A stretch of 34,585 nt of DNA from Candidatus Altarchaeota archaeon (lineage in GTDB: Archaea; Altiarchaeota; Altiarchaeia; IMC4; QMZM01). The translations under genes and the position numbers were made by a program. Below the pieces are notes generated by a model. It searched no databases and was not told the DNA's origin. It worked only from the letters and a program-made list of their open reading frames with translations. The stretch is from contig JAFGDV010000037.1 in NCBI GenBank assembly GCA_016931955.1, positions 1 through 34,585 of the forward strand, given 5' to 3'. Positions 26,575 through 34,585 of this stretch are shown piece by piece. Numbering within the stretch: the stretch's first letter is position 1; the number at the start of each line of letters is the position of its first letter.

Positions 26575-27123
26575 CTATGGAGCGCAGCTGAACTGGTATA
26601 TGGAGAACGACCCCGCTCCTATGAACAGCCAGTTGGCTATCTCCATCGCCATCATCACGATGATCAAACCCACTATGGCGTGGATTATCGTCGTCTTAGC
26701 CTCTTTCCTCGTCTGAGGGTCCTCCATGGACCCAGACCACCTAACACCCGCAAGCACGATCTGAAAAGCTGCGACACCCGCAGAAACGCCCCACAAAGTA
26801 ATTGCGATATTACAGAGTGTTTCATTTACTATCGCGGCAGGACTTCCACAGCAGACGTAAAAAACAAAGGGAAGGTCTAGATTACATGCAGGCATACACA
26901 TGGTGTCATCAACCCCCATACAATCCGCTGTCCAGCAACAATTAAATTCGCAGCCAACATAGCCAGCATCTATACATTCCTGGTTGAGCGTTCTTCCATC
27001 AGCAGGTGTCGACAAAATTATATTGCCCGATTTGCAGTTGTGAATGGTGCCCATAACGTTTCCTGCAAAGATAAGTAAAAACAATGCCACGAATAGTGTT
27101 CTAGACTTCATTTTATAGTTCAC
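26575..27123 (-). CDS. Cys-rich secreted protein with C-terminal TrbC/VirB2-like (T4SS pilin-like) two-helix domain
   Basis: Signal peptide; about 11 Cys in the N-terminal half; C-terminal 'GVAAFQIVLAGVRWSGSMEDPQTRKEAKTTIIHAIVGLIIVMMAMEIANWLFIG'. Confidence 0.6.
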   Translation of the reverse strand: MNYKMKSRTLFVALFLLIFAGNVMGTIHNCKSGNIILSTPADGRTLNQECIDAGYVGCEFNCCWTADCMGVDDTMCMPACNLDLPFVFYVCCGSPAAIVNETLCNIAITLWGVSAGVAAFQIVLAGVRWSGSMEDPQTRKEAKTTIIHAIVGLIIVMMAMEIANWLFIGAGSFSIYQFSCAP

Positions 27124-27556
27124 CTCTTATGAATCGACCCTCTGAGCTTAATATTAGATTATTCCCAGATATGGTGTTAACGCATACCCATACACTCTTC
27201 GTTGTATTATCTGAGTTAGGGACAGTTATAGGGAGTGGTAGGTCCATTGCCACAAACCATATTCCACCGGATAGGTAGGTGGAGTTCACTGTTGCGTAGA
27301 GGTATTCTTTTTGTGCTATCTGTATTGCCTGTTCTTCTGTCATGGTTACTGGTTTATCCTCTGGTTTTGTCTCTTGGTTGCTGGGGGATAATAAGAGGAT
27401 AGTGATCAGGAATACTATCACAACTGCTCCGATCGCCATTATCCTCAGTGGTCCTTCTCTGAGGCGGTCTGTTATCTCGTCTAAGCCTATTTCAGTAAAG
27501 TACCTAAGCCATCCAATGAAGTCCTCTATTTTTTTGCGCAGGTCGCTGGCGTCCAT
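27113..27556 (-). CDS. Single-pass membrane protein, PepSY-like extracytoplasmic domain candidate
   Basis: TM IMAIGAVVIVFLITILLL, then 'MTEEQAIQIAQKEY...GGIWFVAMD...VWVCVNTISGNNL'. Confidence 0.5.
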   Translation of the reverse strand: MDASDLRKKIEDFIGWLRYFTEIGLDEITDRLREGPLRIMAIGAVVIVFLITILLLSPSNQETKPEDKPVTMTEEQAIQIAQKEYLYATVNSTYLSGGIWFVAMDLPLPITVPNSDNTTKSVWVCVNTISGNNLILSSEGRFIRGEL

Positions 27557-27602
27557 AGGGTGTCCTTTATTTATCTGATTCTGGGGATAAATACTTTATA
27601 CG

Positions 27603-28406
27603 ATGACTTCGAAGGTTGCGGTTAAGGATTACATGACCACCGGCGTTGATTCTCTGCCTTACAATATAAGTGTGGGCGAAGCCATTGAGTTGCTCCTGAA
27701 GTCCAAGCACGCCTATTTTCCAGTGACCAGGAACAATTATCTTGTTGGTGTGGTGAATGCTGCGGATCTGCTCAGACACTATAAGACGCCTGAGATGCCT
27801 ATCAAGGACATGACCGGTAGAAAGCTTATCGTCGCACGACCAGACGTCTTCTTGGACGATGCGGCGCGCATAATGTTCAGGAACGGCTTGAAGAGGCTGC
27901 CGGTAATCGATGAAAAAGGGAAATTGGTCGGCATCATAACCAACACCGACATAGTAAGGTCTCACATAGAGCGGGCCACCCCCCGAAAGGTGGACATGAT
28001 CAAGAACCTCATCGAAGGAGAGCATCGAGTGAAAGTCACAGTTGAAAGATATGATGTTCCCATAGATAAACTGCATCCGACGCAGGATACAATATATGCG
28101 GATGAGTTGGAGGGGAGGAAGTATGAGTTGAAGAGGGGTCTAGCTGAACCCCTCATCGTTGTGAAGAAGAGGAATTACTTTGTATTAGTTGATGGCCATC
28201 ATAGGGCGGTGGCGGCTCGCGGTCTGGACATGGATGAGTTGACTGCGCACGTTCTGGAGATGGACAAGGATGTTGAACTGGGCATGGAGAAGACAGCCCG
28301 AGAGAGAAATCTCATAACCTTGGATGATATCAAAATAATGGATTATGCTCAGCACCCACTGGTTGAGATAACCACTAAGTTGATTGAGAGAAAGCACCTC
28401 AAATAG
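27603..28406 (+). CDS. CBS-pair protein fused to ParB-like nuclease/N-terminal domain
   Basis: Two CBS motifs (VKDYMTTGVDSLPYNISVGEAIELL; RPDVFLDDAARIMFRNGLKRLPVIDEKGKLVGIITNTDI) followed by LVDGHHRAVAARGL. Confidence 0.85.
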   Translation: MTSKVAVKDYMTTGVDSLPYNISVGEAIELLLKSKHAYFPVTRNNYLVGVVNAADLLRHYKTPEMPIKDMTGRKLIVARPDVFLDDAARIMFRNGLKRLPVIDEKGKLVGIITNTDIVRSHIERATPRKVDMIKNLIEGEHRVKVTVERYDVPIDKLHPTQDTIYADELEGRKYELKRGLAEPLIVVKKRNYFVLVDGHHRAVAARGLDMDELTAHVLEMDKDVELGMEKTARERNLITLDDIKIMDYAQHPLVEITTKLIERKHLK

Positions 28407-28525
28407 CTAAGAAGATCAGAATCTAGAAGCCACGTTGTATGTTATTCAAATTCCGGGGAACTTGGAATTCTGCTTTTTATATCTATATTTGGAATATAAT
28501 TTTATTGGTTGGGTGAGTGAAAAAA

Positions 28526-28753
28526 TTGGCTGAATTACCACTGGCTCCTGTGGAACGAGTTATGCGGAATGCTGGCGCTGAACGTATTTCTATAGACGCT
28601 GTGAAGAGGGCGGCAGATGAGGCAGAGCTTGTTATAAAGAGGCTGACAGAGGATGCGCAGAAGATTGCGCACGGCGAGGGCAGGGCGACAATAACCTCTA
28701 AAGACATAACTCTTGCGTCCAAAAAGTTAGTGGCGGCTGAGGCTTACCCCTAA
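28526..28753 (+). CDS. Archaeal histone
   Basis: LAELPLAPVERVMRNAGAERISIDAVKRAADEAELVIKRLTEDAQKIAHGEGRATITSKDITLA. TTG at 28526 gives the canonical M-AELPLAPVER start; the ORF track uses GTG at 28517. Confidence 0.93.
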   Translation: MAELPLAPVERVMRNAGAERISIDAVKRAADEAELVIKRLTEDAQKIAHGEGRATITSKDITLASKKLVAAEAYP

Positions 28754-28767
28754 CGGGGTGGTAGGGT

Positions 28768-29160
28768 TTGAATTCGCTGATATTCAGGAAGGGCTTCAAG
28801 GACTGGAAGACAACCTATCGAGTTGAAATAGGTTTCGAGTACACTGCGGACCTAGAGAAGAAGCTGACCAATGTGATCCTGCATCAAATAGACAACAACC
28901 GCACTGTCTCAATACCCTGGAGCGTGCTTGAGACCTTCTTGAACGGTGGAAGAGAGGGTATATATGCTGACGCTTATGGGTTGGTCATAAGACCCATTGA
29001 TGATGGCATACTGGTCTCTGATTCGCGTTTTCTTAAAATAATCATCCATGGAGACCAGGTAGAGGCGATAAAGAGGGCTGCGAAGAACGTTGAAGAAGAC
29101 ATCTCCGAGTCTGTTGAAAGGATATTGAGAGATTTTAGCGCACACCGGGCAGCTTACTAG
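28768..29160 (+). CDS. Conserved-looking hypothetical protein
   Basis: TTG start after the histone gene; no domain recognised with confidence. Confidence 0.55.
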   Translation: MNSLIFRKGFKDWKTTYRVEIGFEYTADLEKKLTNVILHQIDNNRTVSIPWSVLETFLNGGREGIYADAYGLVIRPIDDGILVSDSRFLKIIIHGDQVEAIKRAAKNVEEDISESVERILRDFSAHRAAY

Positions 29161-29171
29161 TTTACTGAAAG

Positions 29172-29552
29172 ATGATGCGTGTTATCAACTGGCTTGAGGA
29201 GCATAAAAGGGCATGTTGGCTTCTCACCCTGGGCTACATGTCCCTCATATTCCTTCTCTCTTCGATGCCTCGCCTGCCTCAGCCCCTACCATTCACCACT
29301 TATTCACAGATAATAGAGCATGTGGGGGAGTATGCTGTACTGGGATTTTTGCTTTCCATGTCATTGAGGTCCAAGAGGGAGGGCGTTAAGAAAAAGACTC
29401 TTTTATTCGCAGTCCTCATAGCCTCTCTCTATGGTGTCTCAGATGAATTCCATCAGTTTTTTGTTCCTGGAAGAGTGGCCAGCGTATTTGATGTCTTCGC
29501 CGACGTTGTTGGTTCGATCCTGGGGGTGTTTTTTAGGAGGCGCTTAGGGTAG
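29172..29552 (+). CDS. VanZ-like membrane protein
   Basis: FLLSSMPRLPQP, HVGEYAVLGFLL, SDEFHQFFVPGRVASVFDVFADVVGSILG. Confidence 0.88.
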   Translation: MMRVINWLEEHKRACWLLTLGYMSLIFLLSSMPRLPQPLPFTTYSQIIEHVGEYAVLGFLLSMSLRSKREGVKKKTLLFAVLIASLYGVSDEFHQFFVPGRVASVFDVFADVVGSILGVFFRRRLG

Positions 29553-30425
29553 TATGTTAAGGCCTAGTTCCCTGCCAAAGTCAATGGCTTCTTGATATTC
29601 CACGTGGTTTAACCTTCTCTGAAGTTCCCCATATCCCATGGCCTTGTATTCCGGACGATATTGTCCCATCATGTTCACTGCAGGATTCTCCATGTTTTCT
29701 GAAATCCACTCTAGGATGGGTTTTGTGCAGCATTCAAGGTGTTCCGGTAGGATAAGATGCCTTATGATGACCTCGCATTGCTCTTCAGCCAGCTTGTGGT
29801 TTCTCTTTATTACCTCCGTATAATTTCTTGCATCTGAGAGCCTTTCAGCGCATTCGTCGTTGCCGTATTTGAAGTCTGTTAGATACACATCAATAACGCC
29901 ATCAAGCAACTTCATCGCCTCCTCTGTGAGGTACATGTTCGAGTTCCATATCTGCGGTATGTTCCCATCCAAGTTGTCCAAGACCTGCAGTATGTAGTGG
30001 ATGTTCGGCGTAGGATCCCCTCCAACCCAGTTCACGTTTATTCCCTCAGTTTTTGTGATCATTTCAGCTAACCTTTCTGGCTTTATGTAGATCCCTCCCC
30101 CAGGGTATTGGCTTATGTCCCAGTTCTGGCAGTAGACACACCTGAACGTGCAACCAGAGAAGAATATCGTATAGGAGGGGATCAGTTCGGCTTCCTCCCC
30201 CCAGTGCAGGAACTCTGACGTAATCCTTGACTCAAGAACCCTGCAGTAGCCCCTCTGCCCCATCAGACGATTGACGCCGCATCGCCTCTCACAGAATCTA
30301 CAAGCATGGAGTATGTCCTCAGCAGCGTTTATTTTCTCCCCCAGCTCAGTGCAGAGTAGATACCTTGATTTTTCCCTGCCTGCGAGAATCGATGAATATC
30401 TTTCCAGTGGCTTTTTAGTCATCAT
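29544..30425 (-). CDS. Radical SAM protein, PflA/PflX-like
   Basis: SGCTFRCVYCQNWDISQ (CxxxCxxC), N-terminal CRFCERRCGVNR...GQRGYC. Confidence 0.88.
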   Translation of the reverse strand: MMTKKPLERYSSILAGREKSRYLLCTELGEKINAAEDILHACRFCERRCGVNRLMGQRGYCRVLESRITSEFLHWGEEAELIPSYTIFFSGCTFRCVYCQNWDISQYPGGGIYIKPERLAEMITKTEGINVNWVGGDPTPNIHYILQVLDNLDGNIPQIWNSNMYLTEEAMKLLDGVIDVYLTDFKYGNDECAERLSDARNYTEVIKRNHKLAEEQCEVIIRHLILPEHLECCTKPILEWISENMENPAVNMMGQYRPEYKAMGYGELQRRLNHVEYQEAIDFGRELGLNILP

Positions 30426-30430
30426 GTCCT

Positions 30431-30445
30431 AGATAGTATATATCC
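30431..30445 (+). promoter_or_regulatory. TATA-type promoter for the PAC2 gene (agatagtatatatcc)
   Basis: Same AGTATATATCC word as at hisC and tRNA-Pro; 15-25 nt upstream of the ATG. Confidence 0.5.
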
Positions 30446-30459
30446 CTGATTCAAAAAAA

Positions 30460-31227
30460 ATGGAGAATGTTGTGGTAAAGATACTCAAGGAACCTAAGCT
30501 GAAGAATCCTATCCTAGTGGAGGGTCTGCCGGGTATCGGGTTAGTGGGAAAGCTGGCGGCGGACCACATGCTTGACGAGCTTAAGGCTAAAAAGTTCATA
30601 GAGATATATTCCCCATACCTTCCCCCTCAGGTTTTTATACAGGATGACGGTACCATCAGGCTGGTGAACATGGAATTCCACTACTGGAGGGGTAAGAAAA
30701 GCGACCTCATACTCCTCACAGGGGAGTTCCAGGGCATTACCCCTGACAGCCAGTATCAGCTATCAGAGAAGATCCTGGATATTGCCGAGCGATTTAATGT
30801 TTCGAAGATATTCACTCTAGGGGGTCTTGGCACTGGGGACATAACCACTAAGCCCCGCGTCTTCGGGGCCGTAACTAAGAAGGAGCTGATAGGTGAATTG
30901 GAAGGATCTGGGATAGTCTTTAAGGGCGGTGGTGCAATATTTGGGGCCTCCGGGCTTCTACTGGGCCTAGGTTTATTGCGGGGGATTCATGGGGCCTGCT
31001 TGATGGGCGAAACCCATGGCCAGATTATAGATGCTAAGTCTGCTGAGGCCGTGCTTAGGGTATTAACTAGGGTGCTTGGCATCGAAATCGATATGACCAA
31101 GCTTGCGGAAAAGGCGAAGGAGACGGAGAAACAGATAGGAAAGGTGAGCAGGGTCATATCCGAGCAGAAGAAGGCTCTTAAGAGGCAGCAGGAGTTTATC
31201 GACGAGACCCCCAGCTATATTCGTTAG
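30460..31227 (+). CDS. PAC2 family protein (proteasome assembly chaperone-like)
   Basis: PILVEGLPGIGLVGKLAADHML, GEFQGITPDSQYQLSEKILD, TLGGLGTGD. Confidence 0.88.
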   Translation: MENVVVKILKEPKLKNPILVEGLPGIGLVGKLAADHMLDELKAKKFIEIYSPYLPPQVFIQDDGTIRLVNMEFHYWRGKKSDLILLTGEFQGITPDSQYQLSEKILDIAERFNVSKIFTLGGLGTGDITTKPRVFGAVTKKELIGELEGSGIVFKGGGAIFGASGLLLGLGLLRGIHGACLMGETHGQIIDAKSAEAVLRVLTRVLGIEIDMTKLAEKAKETEKQIGKVSRVISEQKKALKRQQEFIDETPSYIR

Positions 31228-32120
31228 ATAAAACCTAGTTCCTGCTTTGTTGGAAGCCCTGTTCTCGCACCCAGTTTTTGTATGCATCGCGCAGCCATTC
31301 TGTTTCCAAGAATGCCTGATTCGTGGGTACTTTTTCCCGAGATCAGACCGTAGATAAAACCTGCTGAGAAGGCGTCGCCTGCACCGGTTGTGTCCACGAC
31401 CCTCACCCCCGCAGCCTTTACCTTGTGTTCTCCGTCCTGGTCTCGGAGGTAACAGCCTTTATCCCCTAATGTAACCGCCACCCTCTTGACCCCTTTTTCG
31501 ATTAATGTTTTACTACCGTTCCTATAATCCTCACCGGTCATCACCCTTATCTCTGACTCGTTCAGGAATACTATCGAACTCCTCTTCAATATGGGCAGCA
31601 TGGGAGACAATCCCTTTCTAGAGTACAATATGCCTGGGCTGAGGCTTATCTCTACCTTCTTTGGTAGCAGGTTAACGATTTTCTTCTGTAATCCAAATTG
31701 TCTGTCATCTACGAAAGAGCTCAGGTGCAGGTATCCGGTGTTCTTGGCGTATTCTAGGAGTTCCTCTTTGAATTCTAGCATGCTGTTGGCTCCTGGGTAG
31801 GGGTAAAGCGTCCTCTCCCCCCGGGAGTCTACAAAGCCTATGATGAATCCCGTTCTGCCTTTGAGTATGGATATCCCTCTTGTGTTAACCCCATAATCCT
31901 TGAAGTCTTCAAGCATAATCCTGCCTTCTGGATCGTCTCCTAATGCCCCGATGAAGCCTGTTCTCAGGCCCAGCCTTGCAAGTCCTGCTATGGTGTTCGC
32001 AGCCGATCCTCCTGGCAGTTCCTCGAAGTCAAGGATCTCCTGGTGTTCTCCCTCCTTTGCGAGATCTTTGACCCGATACAATCTGTCCAGGTTCAGTGCA
32101 CCAAAGCCGATAACATCCAT
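31224..32120 (-). CDS. PfkB-family carbohydrate kinase
   Basis: ELPGGSAANTIAGLARLG, GDDPEGR, DTTGAGDAFSAGFIYGL. Confidence 0.92.
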   Translation of the reverse strand: MDVIGFGALNLDRLYRVKDLAKEGEHQEILDFEELPGGSAANTIAGLARLGLRTGFIGALGDDPEGRIMLEDFKDYGVNTRGISILKGRTGFIIGFVDSRGERTLYPYPGANSMLEFKEELLEYAKNTGYLHLSSFVDDRQFGLQKKIVNLLPKKVEISLSPGILYSRKGLSPMLPILKRSSIVFLNESEIRVMTGEDYRNGSKTLIEKGVKRVAVTLGDKGCYLRDQDGEHKVKAAGVRVVDTTGAGDAFSAGFIYGLISGKSTHESGILGNRMAARCIQKLGARTGLPTKQELGFI

Positions 32121-32121
32121 T

Positions 32122-32463
32122 CTAACATGTTAAATGTAATGCGGCGATGACCTTCTTCTCACCGAACATCCTGTTGTATGTACTACAAGCCTTACCCGTT
32201 CTCTCCACTATCAACTCAACACCCCTAGATTCAATAAATTTTCTGGTTTCTGGTGGAACACTCATCATCCCAGAGTTGCCTGTGCCGATGATCAACAGGT
32301 CCGGTTTCCTTCCGATAATCTCTGAGATATCCCCGACCAATAGCCTATGTCCCTCCTTCCGCCACCAGTCTGATTCCACGTGATCCTCAAGCATTACTAC
32401 ATCGCTCGTATAGGCCTTACCGTCTATGACAATCCGGCCGAAGTCGTAGCTGTCTACCCTCAT
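32122..32463 (-). CDS. Mth938-like (DUF498/NDUFAF3-type) domain protein
   Basis: YDFGRIVIDGKAYTSDVVML, DLLIIGTGNSGMMSVPPETRKFIESRGVELIVERTGKACSTYNRM. Confidence 0.82.
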   Translation of the reverse strand: MRVDSYDFGRIVIDGKAYTSDVVMLEDHVESDWWRKEGHRLLVGDISEIIGRKPDLLIIGTGNSGMMSVPPETRKFIESRGVELIVERTGKACSTYNRMFGEKKVIAALHLTC

Positions 32464-32469
32464 TTTGGA

Positions 32470-34491
32470 TTATGCTACTTCACCCATTTCCAGTTCTATC
32501 TCAATCAACCTCTTCTGGTAGTCTTCCATTATCCCTTGATAGATGTCTGCACCCACTCTTCCCTGCCGGTACCTTTCCTCGAGGATCTGGATTTTGTGCT
32601 CTAGTTTGTCTTTTTCTTCCTTTAACTCCTGGAAGATATGATTCCCATCAATCCTCTTCTCTCTGCTGGTTTCTTCCGGTCCACCGGAAACGATCCTCTT
32701 CACTGTCCTGTAATCCTCATATTCCCCCTCTTTTTCATCTTTTCTTTCATCCTTATAGCTTAGCCTGAATCCCTCGTTGAGTTTTTTCACCATTGCATAT
32801 AAGTCCCTGTAGAGTTCCTTCTCTCCGCTGGAGTCCATAAGCTCTTCTGCGGATATCGCCCAAGGTATCAGGGTGGATTCCTGTTCTCGGATTGCTGTCA
32901 GAAAATCATCCATGGTGATGTCTCTCTCAGATGACTCGGATACTGCCTTTTTCCAGGGGATGCTTGCCGCATTATTGCAGATTTCATCGATGTCCGCTGC
33001 AGAGTAGCCCTCCGTTAATTCCGCCAGCTTTTCTAAGTCCACTTCAGGGGACAAGGGTTTCCCCAGCGTGCAAATCCCAAAGATTTCAATCCTTGAATGA
33101 AAATCTGGTGGGGGGATGAATATCCTCTTGCTGAATCTCCCAGACCTCCTTAGTGCGGGGTCAAGCTCCCAGGGTGTATCTGTTGCAGCTATAACCAATA
33201 CGTCTTCACTCAGCCCCTCCACGCCGCTCATGTCCATTAGAAACTGATTCAGTATTCTCTTCTTCGAGCTGTCAAGAGAACTCTTGCGGCTGCAGAGGGC
33301 ATCTATCTCGTCAAAGAATATGATCGCTGGCGCGTTTTTGCTTGCTTGTTCAAACACTCTATGTATCTCATCAGCACCCTCCCCTTTCTCTCCAACAATG
33401 TCGCTGATGTTTACGTTGAAGAAGGAAACACCGCACTCCCCAACAGCCGCTCTTGCAAGTTGAGTCTTCCCACATCCTGGAGGCCCATACAATAATATCC
33501 CTCCGCCGGTTTTCTTCCCGAATTTCTGGGATACTTTGGTGTGGGTTAGGGGGTAGATTATTGATTCAGTGATCTCCTTTTTTGCATTCTCCAACCCTCC
33601 AACGTCTGAAAAGGATATCGTCGATTTTTCGACTGGGGTGGAATCCATAACGCCGAGTTCAGTGCTCAGGGATATGGGTTTTAACCTAACCTCTGTTTCA
33701 TAATTCCTCTTCGCATTTTTACTGTTCTTGGAACATAGAGGAAAGTGTGAGACAACCTCCGCCCCTTGCCCTTCACAGTGTTCGCACAGGAGGTAGGGTA
33801 TATATATTATCGCATCGAGCATCACATCGCAGTTGGATAAATAGCGGATAACTCTTGCGATCTTCTCTATGGAATACTCTATCATACTTCGGTGATACGA
33901 GTTATCGACGGTGTCTGTAGTCTCTAAAAAATAGGACAGGTCATATCTTCTATCATCGAATTTCGGCAAGTAGTATGCTGGTTTAACATAGTACTCCCTG
34001 ATCTCGCTCTCATCTATGGCGATCCTCATTATGTTGAACAGGCTGTTGCTTTTTGGTTCAAAGACCATGACAAGACCATGTCTTGCGAGCTCAATCACCA
34101 TATCCTGGTCTAATTCAGTGCACTCCACGCTGCCTCTTTCAAGTATGTAGCTGAGGGTGTTCAGCATCCCGGAGGGTAGATCAATCACCTTCCTCAGTAT
34201 GTCTGTTTTCTCTACCTGTGGTTTTGTATGAACAACCCCTTTGTGGTACATGTGATACAGGTCTGCTGTTGAAAGGTCGACGTAGAGATTATTTCGTTTT
34301 ACATGGGTTATGGTGTTCCTGAAGAGAAGGCCTTTATCGACTTTTTTCAGCCTTGTTACCCCCAGCTTGGCTAACGGCAAGTACTTTTTATGCAGTCTTA
34401 CCCTCGGATTGCCTTCGGCGAAGTCTAATACATTCCTCTCGAATTTTTCCGAAATAGCGAAGGATAAAGTATCTACTTTATTGATTTTCAT
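32470..34491 (-). CDS. AAA+ ATPase (Cdc48/Vps4-like clade) with ~300-aa unassigned N-terminal region and C-terminal coiled coil
   Basis: SFSDVGGLENAKKEI, YGPPGCGKTQLA, IIFFDEIDAL, ATDTPWELDPALRRSGRF. Likely start MKINKVDTLSF (34491) rather than 34515. Confidence 0.85.
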   Translation of the reverse strand: MKINKVDTLSFAISEKFERNVLDFAEGNPRVRLHKKYLPLAKLGVTRLKKVDKGLLFRNTITHVKRNNLYVDLSTADLYHMYHKGVVHTKPQVEKTDILRKVIDLPSGMLNTLSYILERGSVECTELDQDMVIELARHGLVMVFEPKSNSLFNIMRIAIDESEIREYYVKPAYYLPKFDDRRYDLSYFLETTDTVDNSYHRSMIEYSIEKIARVIRYLSNCDVMLDAIIYIPYLLCEHCEGQGAEVVSHFPLCSKNSKNAKRNYETEVRLKPISLSTELGVMDSTPVEKSTISFSDVGGLENAKKEITESIIYPLTHTKVSQKFGKKTGGGILLYGPPGCGKTQLARAAVGECGVSFFNVNISDIVGEKGEGADEIHRVFEQASKNAPAIIFFDEIDALCSRKSSLDSSKKRILNQFLMDMSGVEGLSEDVLVIAATDTPWELDPALRRSGRFSKRIFIPPPDFHSRIEIFGICTLGKPLSPEVDLEKLAELTEGYSAADIDEICNNAASIPWKKAVSESSERDITMDDFLTAIREQESTLIPWAISAEELMDSSGEKELYRDLYAMVKKLNEGFRLSYKDERKDEKEGEYEDYRTVKRIVSGGPEETSREKRIDGNHIFQELKEEKDKLEHKIQILEERYRQGRVGADIYQGIMEDYQKRLIEIELEMGEVA

Positions 34492-34511
34492 TACAAACAC
34501 GCAAGGATACG

Positions 34512-34576
34512 ACAAATTGCCTTAGGCAATTTGTGTACAGCGACGAAGTCGCTTGTACTGCGTCCTTCAGGTCGCA
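34512..34576. repeat. Three back-to-back hairpins with no spacer
   Basis: ACAAATTGCC-tta-GGCAATTTGT (34512-34534); GTACAGCGAC-gaa-GTCGC(t)TGTAC (34535-34558); TGCGtCC-ttca-GGtCGCA (34559-34576). Confidence 0.85.
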
Positions 34577-34585
34577 GAGGAACAC

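Noticed and set aside
27567-28076. 169-aa minus-strand ORF
   Set aside because: Antisense to the CBS-ParB gene, whose domains are clear.
28449-28480. AATTCC...GGAATT hairpin followed by a T-tract before the histone gene
   Set aside because: Only a 6-bp stem with a 9-nt loop in AT-rich DNA; could be a weak terminator of the CBS-ParB gene but is not supportable alone.

Overview
The window is an archaeal chromosome segment. Support: archaeal histone, aIF2-alpha, Nop10, PAC2, archaeal GspE/PilT-type ATPase, TATA-type promoters with apparently leaderless starts. I do not assign a lineage. Left third (1-14490): an apparently co-directional operon that begins upstream of the window. It holds a truncated secreted protein, then a tandem A-B-A-B array of large Cys/N-glycosylation-sequon-rich surface proteins with pilin-like N-termini (A = VWA/MIDAS proteins, B = Cys-rich partners), then a coiled-coil EAPV-repeat protein, a DUF2226-like protein and a type II/IV secretion ATPase. 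Middle (14491-19592): site-2 protease with CBS domains, ilvN/H, aIF2a-nop10-JAMM protease, hisC, and tRNA-Pro(TGG). The tRNA is followed by a hairpin-dense array whose core recurs three times at exactly 172-bp spacing and which carries two extra copies of the tRNA 3' end. Right half: flippase-like protein and glycosyltransferase, a Re-citrate-synthase-like HMGL protein, a DUF58-MoxR cluster with unusual partners including a Cys-rich TrbC/VirB2-like pilin candidate, CBS-ParB protein, histone, VanZ, radical SAM, PAC2, PfkB, Mth938-like and an AAA+ ATPase with a large unassigned N-terminal region. The window ends in three back-to-back hairpins. Best candidates for an undescribed system are the duplicated VWA/partner pilin-like cassette with its ATPase module and the tRNA-Pro-associated hairpin/att-like array. 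All calls come from reading the sequence and ORF translations; no searches were run.
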